From the NCBI GenBank assembly GCA_013399855.1, contig VXAY01005255.1:866114-930113 (forward strand): a stretch of DNA of 64,000 nt. The letters are read 5' to 3'. Origin of the DNA: Oxyruncus cristatus. Its lineage: Eukaryota; Chordata; Aves; Passeriformes; Cotingidae. Below the pieces are notes generated by a model. That model did no database searches. It was not told the origin of the DNA and worked only from the letters and a program-made list of their open reading frames with translations. A program made the position numbers and the translations under genes. The number at the start of each line of letters is the position of its first letter. The stretch's first letter is position 1. Shown here piece after piece: positions 11,841-23,382 of the stretch.

Positions 11841-13192
11841 GGACATGGTGATTTAGCTAACAGCAGTGTGAGAACAGAGAAATGTACAGCAGTGGTGATC
11901 CAAAGATAGGCAAAAAAACCATTCAGAAAGCTACTTTCATAGAGAAATACCATCAGGAAACAAGTTTATATGAATCTAATCCATTGACAAGAGTGGACAA
12001 AGCTAACAGTTCCCCTGACACATCACCCAGGATCTTCTTTGATAATGAGGGAATATAGCTGATTTTGTGTAAGACGTTGGCTGCAATGTGGAAATATGCA
12101 AAGGAGAATAAAATGATTAACATTCAAAGCTGTCCACATAAGAGGCAGTGTAGCATGAATGGCCTCATTTGGAGCAGATTCCCATTAATGAGGTTTGGGA
12201 GGAAAAGCTGTCAGACAACTAATAACTACTTACAACCTTGTGTTGATTTGAATTCCTTTAGATTGGTATTAATCACAGAATATTGACCACATTGGTTTTA
12301 AAATAGGTCTGACTGGACCTTATTGGAATTCCCCCTTACTTCAAATATTTTATGTCGTTGCTTGAAACACTAGAAGGAAAAAGTGCCATTCAAGGCAAAA
12401 ATCTTTGCACTTGGGAAGCCCTCAAACTCTCACAGTCTCACAGGAGATGACTAGGGCAAAGAAATCAGTGTTTGTCTTTTCTTCTATGGCACTGTAATTC
12501 CTCCTGCCCACATCTTCACTTCTGTCAGACACCTCTATCAAAGTCAATGGATGCTGACACAAGCTATTTTGTTGTCATTGAAGACCATATAGGTTTGCCA
12601 GCTTGGCAATAGTCTGCAATTTAGAACGATTAGTTGGCCAGAGTGCCTTGATGTTTAGAGCACAGGACTATTTCCCTTTAATTACAAAATTGCTATGTAT
12701 ACATTAAATGCCAGATGCTTCTTGTTACCTCCCAGTTCCAGTTCGCTTCAGTTAATACCTTGACTAGCACATCTTGGCTGAAGCAGCCTTTTCCCTGTGC
12801 CCTTTCTTTTTCCAGCATAAGTATTTCCTTGCAGTGGTCATGTTCACAATCCAAACCAATACAAAACAAACAAACCAGAATGGAGGCACTGTGAACTTCG
12901 ATATAAGGGGGCATTAGTTATACCCAAGGAGCTTTCTGAATAGAAAAATTCACTACCCTTCTCTTCGTAGCCATCATCTGCTGGGAGGCAGGCACTCACC
13001 TCAGTTCATCCGCAGTCTTATCAAACTGAATTGCAGTTTTTTAGCCTTTGGGGTGTGGTGATCACAAGCATGTGAATAGAGGTTGAAAGCAGGAGCGGGG
13101 GTCGGCTGCTGTGTTCTTCTTGTCCTTCCGCGCTTCTCGCCTGGTGGATGTTAAGGATTGTAAACATGGACTACATGGATAGTTTCTGGAAA

Positions 13193-13255
13193 ACAAGCAA
13201 ACAAACACAAAACCCCACCCCCAGAGCAACCAACCAGCCAACCAAAAAAAGACAC
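13193..13255. repeat. A/C-rich low-complexity patch
   Basis: About 60 bp nearly lacking G and T on the plus strand, with CAAACAAACA-, ACCCCACCCCC- and CCAACCAGCCAACC-like runs. No function visible. Confidence 0.8.
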
Positions 13256-13941
13256 AACAGAAAGGATCTACTCCAAGTTAGTGTAAGCTAACTATAGAAA
13301 CACTGTGCCAGGCTGCCATAAGCCCCAGAATGAGCATGCAGGGCTTTGGGGAGGAGCACCTGTGGTACGTGTTTCCGTCTTGCAGCTCTCTCCCTGGCTC
13401 ACAGGCTGTATGCTGTTGTGATTGAAGCCAGGAATAAAAGTCTTCTTTCCTCTCCGGTTTTTACATTAGATGAATCTCAGTGGCAACCCAGAACTACCTC
13501 ATCAGCCCCTGGGAAGGTCAGGCTGACGAGGTCAGATGATGAGAATTCATGTTTGCTATAATTGTGATTGATTTCTTGTGTGAAATTCACTCATCTCAAT
13601 AAAGATGCATGGGCTATTGTTGAGCCTACATAAACTATTTCATACTCATCAATAAAATGTTTTGAGGGGCAGCATGTGGTGGATGTAGCTTCTCTGGAAC
13701 TAGTTCAGTATTTAATTCCTGCTAATGTACACGATGAGATTGTGTCTAATTCCATTTGCAAAAACATAAAGTGCCATTTAAGGGGAATTCATATATGATT
13801 GGATGAATGTGTAACCCAGATACCTTGTAATTCCTTTCAATGTCATTAATTTGATATGCTGAATTGTTATTTACAGACTCTAGTTCCATATAAAAGAGAG
13901 TAAACCTCAGAGAAGGAGCCACAGAAAGTGCTTTTAGGAGG

Positions 13942-13955
13942 TTTTTTTTTTTTTT
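13942..13955. repeat. T14 homopolymer
   Basis: Uninterrupted run of 14 T on the plus strand. Confidence 0.95.
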
Positions 13956-16801
13956 CCTCTGCTGTAGCACTGAGGAATGCTGATGTCTCTTCATATCTTG
14001 TCTTCAGCTTTGTAACTTCATTAATATCATTACACAGAAGTATCACAGCACTGACAAATGAAAAACCAAAACAAAAACAAGAATACCCAGAGAAATTACT
14101 GAGATTGGTTTTATTCACTTAGTTATCACTGTAGTCCAAGAAGTGTCAGCTTCACTAATAGTGAAGTTAAGAAAATTTAGGTCTCAATATATTACAAATG
14201 TAACAGTAAAGTAGTGTACTGGTATCATAACTTGGTCTTCTGACAGCCCTTTTTTAATTATTTTGTGTAATTTGATGCTTGTGTGATCGTCCAAGTTGCC
14301 GCAAGATCAAGTAGACAGCAGAACCCAGTCCAACCTTTTCTGCAGCAAGTCAATTTGATACAGAGAGCAAGGGTGCCATTTTCATATTCTCAAACTGCAG
14401 AGCTAACCTCAATTTTGAAAACTTTCTCTCTATTTTGCTTTCCATATTTTATTTTCCTTGATGCAATGTAGCTTTAACCCTCCCAGCCTGAGTACATCCC
14501 ATTCAGGTGGATTAATCTTAAATCTTACTGTTATTAATGAACTTGAACTTGGAGAGTGGTTTAGTCACAGAATGGGCTCAGGCAGCAGCAACCTCACCCT
14601 CATGTAAGCAAACAAGTCAAATGAGAAAGAAAATATGCTGAGGGCGCCCTTGGGTTAAACACTGATGCACTGAAATTATAGAAACTGCTCAGAAATTCAG
14701 AGGTAATTTCTCCTCTTACATTCAATGGCATGTACTATCACTGTAAAAGACTGGTTTAAAATACATTTGTAGAGCAAAACAGTTGGTCCTGAGAAAATTG
14801 ACACCCACACAAGGCACACTGAAGGGAATTTTTACTTTGGACTAGTTCTAGCTTTGTCCTGTGGTCTGGATGCCCATTAAAGGCTGTAGTAGTATGACAA
14901 GAAAAGCATGATTGGTGGGGATGGCCAGGAGATCAGCTGCAAAGTACACTTTCAGTCGGAACTGCCAGGGTGGGCGCAGCCCTGAGGCCCAGTGAGCAAG
15001 GTGCTGCCCAGAAATTAAATCTTTGCATGGGAAGCTCAGCTGTTGCACTGCAGTTTCCCAGGAATTAAGAGTAGGACAGATCCATTGGTTTGAAGACAAG
15101 ATGGTAAATAACAGGCATGAAAAGCAGCCGAGGAATGTTCAAGAAAATAAAAGATGGTAACAAAGCAAGTCTTAGCTGAAAAGGAGGTAGGGCACTCAGA
15201 AATGATGAAAAATACACGGGAAAAAGCTAAAGACAAAGGAAATATTTTCCTGAACATCTAATTATGTTATTTTCCTCAGAAAGGGATGCTCATTTGGAAA
15301 AACCTTGCAAAAAAAGAAAATATAAATTAAATGGGAAAGGCTCCATCTAGCCTTAAAAAACATTTAGCACCTTTTCTTTACACAGGATATCTGAGTGCAG
15401 GATTTGTGAACACAGATTATGTCAAACATTTTTTGGCTGGTTTGCCCCTCATTGAGTGGTAAGCACTGAGAGAAGAAATGAGCTTTATCTGGTTTGCTAC
15501 CTGCCTAACTATTATCAGCCGACATCAAGTGAAAAAATGAACCTGAAAGAGTGAAGGATACAAATGCTGGAATTCAGCGAGGTCAAAGAATTCACACAAT
15601 TGGATGAAAGAAGTGAGAAATCTTCTTAAAACTTGTTTTCAAATCAGCAACTCCAGCAGCAGAAGAAGCAGCAAAGCCTGCCTTGCCAAGGGACCCACCA
15701 TGGCTGGATTATCAGGTGTCTAATAATGTAGAAGCACTGATCTGAGTTTTTTTCTCTCAGGTGGGCTATTCATAATACCTATCATGTGCAATTTCCTGTG
15801 ATTGATGGGTTGAGCTAATGCCAGGGGCCTCTCCTTGATTAGTCTGTTTTTTAGAATCTCTCCGTTTACTTGTTAGGCTACTCCCATAAAAATGGGTTGG
15901 GTCTTAGTATCACTGATGTTTTGATCTTCTTATCAAATTTGATTGAAATATCTAAATGGTTCAAGAATCTGTGTGGGCTGGGGTGTAGTGATATAGGTAA
16001 GGAACAAGGAGATACACAAGACCAAGCACTCTGATACAACAGATTGCAAAAGTTTTTTGTCTGTTAGAAACACACTGAAAAAAGTAAACAGGAACAAGCT
16101 CTGGAAGAACATTATTTCTAGATTCTTGGCATTTTTCTTGTTCATTTTAGTTCAGTTACTAAAGATTGAATGAAAAATTAAGAGTACCACCTAAAAAATG
16201 TGCAGCTGCTGCATGTCGTCAAATTTGAGTGTTTTGCATTAAGTTGTTTGTTTTGGAGTTTGATAAAGAAGCTGAGTTTAACTGCCTTCCCCTTTGGGTT
16301 CCTCATAGAAATCCGAAAGTGCATCTTTAAAGGATATGTTTTGAACAAAAAAAGAAGGAGGCTGATGTCAGGGTACTGGGAACTAAAGAAAAAAATACCT
16401 GCTTGACTGAACTGCCCTTTTCATCCAGAGTGGTGTGAGACAAATGCACTGAATCAAAGCCTAAGCTCCAGATGCCATGTACAGTTGGAGATGGCTTCCT
16501 GCCAACCAGTTTCCAAAGCAAACAAGGAAGAGAAAATTTGTGTAGCATGAAGTGCAGCCACACAGGGAGGCAGTGAACAGGGTGGTTCCCTTCAGTGTGG
16601 AAGGGAATGTTAAGTGCTTTAATAGAATGTTGTTTTAGCCAGAACAGAACCTGAAAGAAAGAATATAATTTTCAACTCTGATCTTAAACTCTCTGAGCTT
16701 AATCAAATCAGTCAATGACATTTTGACTGGGGGTGATGTAATACTGTGTTTGTGCCTTGCTTTAAGGCATGTCTCCATGACTTAAAATGGTTTCTGATAC
16801 C

Positions 16802-17108
16802 ACAGAATCATAGTATGGTTTGGGTTGGAAGGGACCTTACACAGAGCCCCATCCAGACCTCCCTGCCAAGGACAGACTTGCACTAGACCAGGTTTCTCAG
16901 AGCCCCATCCAACCTGGCCTTGAATACTTTCAGGAAATACATTCACAGCTTCTATGGGCAATCTGTTCCAGTGCCTCACCACACTCAAAGTAAAGAATTT
17001 TTTCCTAATATCTAATGTAAACCTACTCTCTTTCAGTTAAAAACCATTACCCCTTGTGCTGTCACTACATGCCCTCGTACATAGTCTCTCTCCTTCTTTC
17101 TTAGAGGT
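16802..17108 (-). mobile_element. CR1 LINE 3' fragment
   Basis: Minus-strand CR1. The 3' tail at the left edge is decayed (ACAGAATCATAGTATGG) and is followed by TTTGGGTTGGAAGGGACC, the 3' UTR and the end of ORF2. The minus-strand reading of 16.9-17.0 kb includes VVRHWNRLP, the usual C-terminal ORF2 motif of CR1. A repeated phrase (CAGAGCCCCATCCA appears at 16841-16854 and at 16898-16911) suggests a small rearrangement inside the UTR. The element is 5'-truncated near 17.1 kb. Confidence 0.93.
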
Positions 17109-18614
17109 TTTATTCTTTCTGCCACAGAAGCACCTGGTTCTGGTTCACAGTTTAGAAACCTCAGTCCTTATTTGTAGATTTACTGCCTAGGGGTCTGGTT
17201 ACAAAGAAAAATAAATAAATATATCAGCTCTACATCAGTCCATATGGGAAATTTATAAATGGGATTGCGTCTTCACAGGAATAACTGTGGAGGATTGCAG
17301 ATTGAAAACAATGGCTTCAGTTTGTTACAGCAGAGGTCTGGGTAGCAGAAGACTTAGTACAGGATGACAATTTGATATCTGAGACTGTGATTCATTCAGA
17401 GACCATAGCTCCCTTCTGTACCCTCCTCCGTCTGGTTATCCACTGAGCTAAGAAAAATAATCCACAGAAACTTAATGAGAAACAAATGTTGCTGCTGAGT
17501 TGGTCTGCAGTGGGAAGCCAAACTGTAGAAACTACTTTGTTACTGTTTCAGTCACTTCTTTTTTTTATGATAGTTAAATAATTCTGAGTTCTCTGCTAGT
17601 CCTGATGTTTGGGGCATCATCACAGGACTGACCTCTGTTTCATATGCAAAGGTGCTCGAGAAAATATGAAATTAAAGGCAACAGCATAGTCTCTGAGATC
17701 AGAGTGAGATACTTCCAGTGGCAGATACGGACATCTTTGAAAAAGTAGTGGAAAGGATGCTTGTTACTTATGGCACGTAGCAGCGCTGCTCCTACAAGCT
17801 GGATAGGTGTGGCTCTCCGATAATTATTTACTGTGACTGCATGGGAAGAGGGGAATTCAGAAAAGTGCCAAGGTACTGTGGGCTGTTTCGCTGTGTTAGG
17901 TAGGTGTGCTCACTACAGAAGTGTGCCAGAATCTTGGGCATTGAAACAACTACCATATGAAATGAGGTGCCTTTTAAAGTCAAGCAATAAGCGGCACCTT
18001 CTCTGGGTTTTTTCCAGCTCTCTTGAATCTCTATAGGGACTCAAGAGTCAACATCTGGGTGAAAGAGCCAATGTCGTTTCACAGGGGCATAGAGGGAGAT
18101 TACAGAGCTGCCCAATGGGGCTCTGGAGAAAAGGGTCAGAATGGTTTAAACTCTGTAGAGCCCCAGCTTTCAATTCATGCTCTTTTCCTTCTCTTAAGAA
18201 GTACCAAAACAGCGAACCCACTCCAAGTTAGTGTTTTTTTTTTTCTTTTCTTTTGGCAAGAATTGCCATAGAGATTCTAATCATGCACATGGTAAAAACA
18301 ATGTCCACTAATACATATATACATATATTGCCAGAACTCATATATCTAAGTCTTCAACCCTATTTGAGAAAACAATGATTTCTGAAACAAAAAGTTAGTG
18401 CATCTATTTGCTATTCTGCCAATATGGGCATTGCTTCTTTACTTTGTTAAAAATCAAAGAATAACACACCATTATCTTTAAACTACAGATGTCACTTGTG
18501 TTTTTATTCCCACTCTTCTCCTAATGCTGCAGAGTATATAAAGTTTTAACTTGTGCATGTTGGTGCCACCTAATCCCAAAGTGTCTGTATGGTTTTTTTC
18601 TGTAGCTCTGTTTA

Positions 18615-18669
18615 GAGCTATAGCTCAATAGCTCTTTTTTCTATAGCTCTGCTAAGCAATCTGCTTAGC
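18615..18669. repeat. Cluster of palindromes and TAGCTC repeats
   Basis: GAGCTATAGCTC at 18615-18626 is a perfect 12-bp palindrome. GCTAAGCA at 18651-18658 and TGCTTAGC at 18662-18669 form a perfect 8-bp stem with a 3-base loop. Between and around them the word TAGCTC(T) recurs four times. Confidence 0.9.
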
Positions 18670-18728
18670 AATTGCTTTTCTATGGTGAAGCATTTTAGAG
18701 TTGGTTGGGTTACAGTACAAAGTATATA

Positions 18729-18752
18729 GACACACACACATGCACACACATA
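18729..18752. repeat. (CA)n-rich tract, interrupted
   Basis: CACACACACA, a TG interruption, then CACACACATA. Similar TG-rich sequence (GTTTGTGTGTG) follows about 15 bp later in the complementary sense, so the region could fold back. Confidence 0.85.
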
Positions 18753-21700
18753 CGTATTATTTGTTTGTGTGTGTTTGCATGTGCACTAAAGAATATTTAA
18801 AACAGAGACATTAGTTTCCAAGAGTGGAAATTGCAAGTATGGACCTCTTTCTATTTGTTTCTTCCAACACAATTACGTGAAGATGCAAGAACCTGTTATA
18901 TTAAAAAACAAAAAAAGCTATATCACATTTTAGGAGCCTAGTAGGTTAAAGTATGTTTCTGACTAATTCATTACTTAAAAAGCCCTCATGGTTCAGTGTG
19001 ACCTGGGGATTTAATAGCAACTCCCAGCTGAAATGAATGGTGTTTGCTTGGCTGAGCATCTTAGTCAGCTTTGAAAATTTTAGACCTGTTTGTATCCCTC
19101 ATGGCCTTTTGGGTTCTCCAAGGAACAAACCCAACTGTCCTTGCAAGGCATCCCTGCTCAGGGGAAGTTAGACAGGTGATGGCACCTGGTGATCAAAGAT
19201 GCCAAAGCCATCAGGGAGCTCTACAGATACCACTTTGGGAGCTCATTCACAGATACAGCCTGGAGCAGATTGCAAGCCAGAGCCATCTGTGTAGTCTCAG
19301 GGATGTAAGCAAAGCTGAAGCCAACTAAATGAGAACATCTAGCTTTTCTAATACATCACAGCCTTAACCACAATATGGAAGTTTATGCAAGTCTGTCTTT
19401 GCCAGATTGTCAACCTCAAGTGACAGCTGTCCAAGCAAAGGCTTGCAGCACTGTCTGATGTTCTGCAAAGAATCTCATATCTCTTCATCCGCCTTCATCA
19501 GCCAACATAGAGAAAGAAGTCCAAAAACCAGATTTCTTTTAAAAAATAAAATAAAATCCCACCAGATCAGGAACCTCAACATCTAGGCACAGAGTAATGG
19601 CAGGCAGAATGAGGGGAGAGACGGGGAAAAAAGGGAACTGATGCCATCATTCTCCCCACCTCCATGTTCATGTACTTCAGGTATCAGTCCTAGCTTGTCT
19701 GTCACTCATCCTTCAGCAGTAGCAGACTGCACTGGACTGAAGCCTTTGTTCAGTGATGCAGTGGCATTGCCCCTGGGAGGAAGTAGTCCTGGTTGAGCTA
19801 TCTCAGAGAAAATACTGGGACCCTTGCTCTGCTCTTCTCTGTGTACTGCCTTACACAGGGCACATAAAACCTTATCTGAGCAGTGTTTCCCCAAAAACAG
19901 TTAGACACTTTCTAGAGAGATCACCAGCATGATCTTGGTCTTGGAGAAGGCTGTTCGCAAGTATGTAAGTTTTCCTAAAAACCAAGACCATCCATGTTTT
20001 ACTGACAGAAGGTACTGAGACAGAGAGAAGCTAGCCCTTGACCTATGTGTTGCACGCTGACTGATAAAACCAAGGACAGAACCAAGACCTCTCCCTTCAA
20101 GACCCAAACTGATGCTTTGCCCCCTGAAGACCCCACTGTCTCCACGAAGCAATGGTCCACTCTGGGCACTGAGGAACTGGTCATACTCGAAAACACATGC
20201 ATTTTTCCAATTTTTCTGCTCCTTAAAAAACATAACAGCACATGGTCTAAACAGTGGTCTCCTAAACCAGTTCTGTAGTGTAAGTACTGTAGCTGATACT
20301 ACATGAATTTTTACTCTATGACCCTCTGTGTTTCTTCAGACTCTTTGGATTCTGGGTGGTGAAGGAGCTGAGAGAAGGAGCTTTACACAGCCTAGAAATG
20401 TATAAAAAAATCTGTTCAAGCCTGTAGTGTGAACATCTGGGGTAGGCAGACAGCAAGTGTACACTCTGTATAGTGCCACACGGAGAAGAGGAGCCAAGAT
20501 TACCCCAAGTGAAATCTCTCTGACATAGCACAGCACCATGCAAAAATCTTACTCATTTCACGCTGGCTGTATTATGCCTAAGGATCTCTGTGCTGAACTT
20601 CACCATGCAACCTAAGCATGCACAGAGCTACCAGCTGTCCCTGGTATGCCTGCAGCACCATCCATACATACTTACCTGCAGCTAAGTATCATCACTTATT
20701 TTAGCCAAACTATGGCTTGTTCTGGAAGTGCAGGCATAAGTCCAAGCACTGCTTATGCTTGGATGGTTTACTCTGTGGTGAGGACAAAGGCAGCCCTTGG
20801 AGCGTGTCTGGTTTTTCTAAGGAAGAGAGGAAATTCACACTGCAATTCACTGGGAAAAAGCATCTCTGCTGGTGCAGGAAAGTAGGATGCAACTCCTTAA
20901 GTCTTAATAATTCCCTTGGAAATGAAGCACCAGTGATGATGCCATAGACAGTGCAGGAAGGCTTTAGTTTGGCCCAGTCACCTGGGATTATTTTTGCACT
21001 CACCCTCACTTTCAAATCATTGGTATCCCTGGAGCTCTGGGGTCCCCTAACATTTACAACAATTTGGTTGTTAAGCACCACATCCTTTCTTCCTTCAAAT
21101 GTTTATGAACTGCAACTTCTTATGAATAAATAGCTCCTTCACAGAAGGGTTTCAATGGAGAAGATGTTTTACACTCTTGTTTTGATCAGCACATGGCCCA
21201 TCAGGATGACTGATTAAAAGCCTCGATATTTCCTCAGGTTGTTTTCTGAGAAAACTTGATGCTGAGAAAATCGAACCATATTTCTTCTTTGTTTACAGTG
21301 ATGACACTGACTTTTCATGGAGGAGCAGGGAGTTAATTTGAGGAGAACATTTCTTTTGTGGGACAATAGGTCAGGATGTCACACAACACTCTTCCTCTGT
21401 AGCCCCATGACAACAACTGGATAGGAGGAGATACCTCTGCCTGCCAGCCTTTGAGCTCCCAAATAGTTAGATGGCAAAGTGTAACTTCTTTTCAGCCTTC
21501 GAGCAGTTTGAAAAGAAATTTCAGGCTTTTCCTTCTGCCCGTAATAAATGTAAAGAGCTGCACAATATGCAATGTCCTTCTGGAGAAGCAGCTGCAGAAG
21601 CAAGCAGGCACCATGGTAAGGATGGCTCAGGGTGGCTTTAAATGCCCTGTACCTTGAGTCGAGCTGTCTGTGTGCTCTGCTGGCAATTAGCAGAACACTG

Positions 21701-22140
21701 AGACAAGGGTTTTGTGCTCCACCGAAGAAGTGCCCAAAACACTTGCTGGCGTGTGCAGCCATGGGGTGTTGCCAGGATTGCTGGCCTGTTCCAAGTGCTC
21801 CAGCAAAAATGCTGGCAGCAGCCATGGCCTTCCTTTCCCAGTGCTCAGCCTGGCCTGCGTTTGTTTACACCTGGATTGGGCTGATAGCATTTCTTAAGGT
21901 CAGGGAAGTCCCTGCTGGGTGTGCAAGTGCACTCCTCAGGCTGTTGGGGTCTAGACTGTGGGGTTGAGTAGGGACAGCTTTGGCGGGAGCCTTGCAGCCA
22001 GTTGTCCAGCAAGCAGAGGGGCTGTGTTCCTTGCTGAGGGAAGGTTTTGGGGCTGAACTGCAGCTGGACAGTCCTCCAGCACATGAGCAGAAAATGTAGA
22101 GTTGACAGAATGTTACTGGGCCCATGCCCCAGTGAGCGGA

Positions 22141-22174
22141 GTGGAGGTGATCACCTCTGACAGGTGACCTCCAC
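22141..22174. repeat. Nested inverted repeat
   Basis: GTGGAGGT at 22141-22148 is complementary to ACCTCCAC at 22167-22174. Overlapping the left arm is a perfect 12-bp palindrome, AGGTGATCACCT, at 22145-22156. No surrounding gene gives it a role. Confidence 0.85.
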
Positions 22175-23371
22175 CCGTTTTGCAGGGGACAGGGTGCATG
22201 AGAAGACCACAACAGAATGGCTGCATGCTCATTGTCTTCTTTGAAGTAGGTCTTGAAGTAGGCTACAGGCAATGTGATTTTTGCCATCTGCATGGGTACA
22301 AAGTGCAGTGCTGCTGCCTACTGTTCACACCCTTCCTACTCCCTCCATTCTTTTACTATCGTCTAAGAAGGATGGTTGGACCTGTCCCACAACCTCAGAC
22401 GTCAGAGAAACTGGAAGAGAACCTCACCCAGCATGATGATATAAATGCTCCCAGCTTTGTGTCCAGTCATATCCTGGGCTTCCTAAAAGAAGGCTGCTTC
22501 TAAATCAGTGGGGAGAGATAAACACACTTGGGAGTGGGGGATCTTCCCACCAGTCTTAGACATTGATTGCGGAGGAGTCCTTCTCCAACTATGCCTTGTT
22601 TCCCTCTGTTGGCTGCAGACAGATGCCAGCTGCCTGCTTAGAGAAGGCAGCAACTTCTGAAAGGATAAATTTAGATGAAGCCAATCCCCTCCTGAGAGAA
22701 TAAGCTCACATAGCTGTTGTCTGGTCCTTATGTTTTAGTAATGTCCTGTTCCCCTCTCCGAAGGCTAAAGAGCACATAGTCCTACTTTTTTTCAGTGATT
22801 GCTCAAAGACTTTCCTCACTCTGGGTGACTGCTTGAAAAATCATCCAGCTGAGGGCAAGAAAAGGAAGTGAAAGGCTTACTGAGAGGGAAGGAGCTGGCA
22901 CCTGGAAGAGTAGCACAGTAAAATAGAACAAAAGTCATTCTCCACAGAAATATTTATTTGTCTTAAGTCAGTGTGCAAACACAAGGCACAGCTGTTGGCT
23001 TTAATTACAGAGACTGTGATTTGTCTCCATCCAGTCTCCATCTGTAACCTGTGAATGGATTATTTTATAACCTTTTTACCATATTACAGTCTCATTAAGG
23101 ATTTTAAAACTTTATTCCAGAGGAACTGTTCAAAAGGCAGGCTGTTTAATCAAAAGCACTTTTTAAGTTTTAAGCTTGACGGTATCAATGCAAATATCCT
23201 ACTAAGAAAAAATTCAAGTGGGTCCCCAACGTATTGATATACCAGTGCAAATGAAATTATAATAAGTATCAGGTTGACTTTATCTGTATCTAAAGATTGC
23301 AATTGCAGTAAATAACAGATTAGATAATATTATTTAAAGTTCAAAGAACATTTTCAGTAGAAATGAAATAA

Positions 23372-23382
23372 CCCCCCCCCCC
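23372..23382. repeat. C11 homopolymer
   Basis: Eleven consecutive C in otherwise AT-rich sequence. Confidence 0.95.

Larger units (their letters stand above)
9413..16801. other. Unique non-coding DNA
   Basis: No gene or dispersed repeat recognised. The longest open frame (11164-11856, plus, 230 codons) has no recognisable domain. It contains a serine-rich end that is simply the translated TAG-type repeat at 11.8 kb, so I do not call it coding. A modest cluster of CpGs lies at 13.08-13.5 kb. Simple tracts are listed separately. Confidence 0.6.

Noticed and set aside
16782..16988. Minus-strand frame starting with a VVRHWNRLP motif
   Set aside because: This is the C-terminal part of CR1 ORF2 plus translated 3' UTR.
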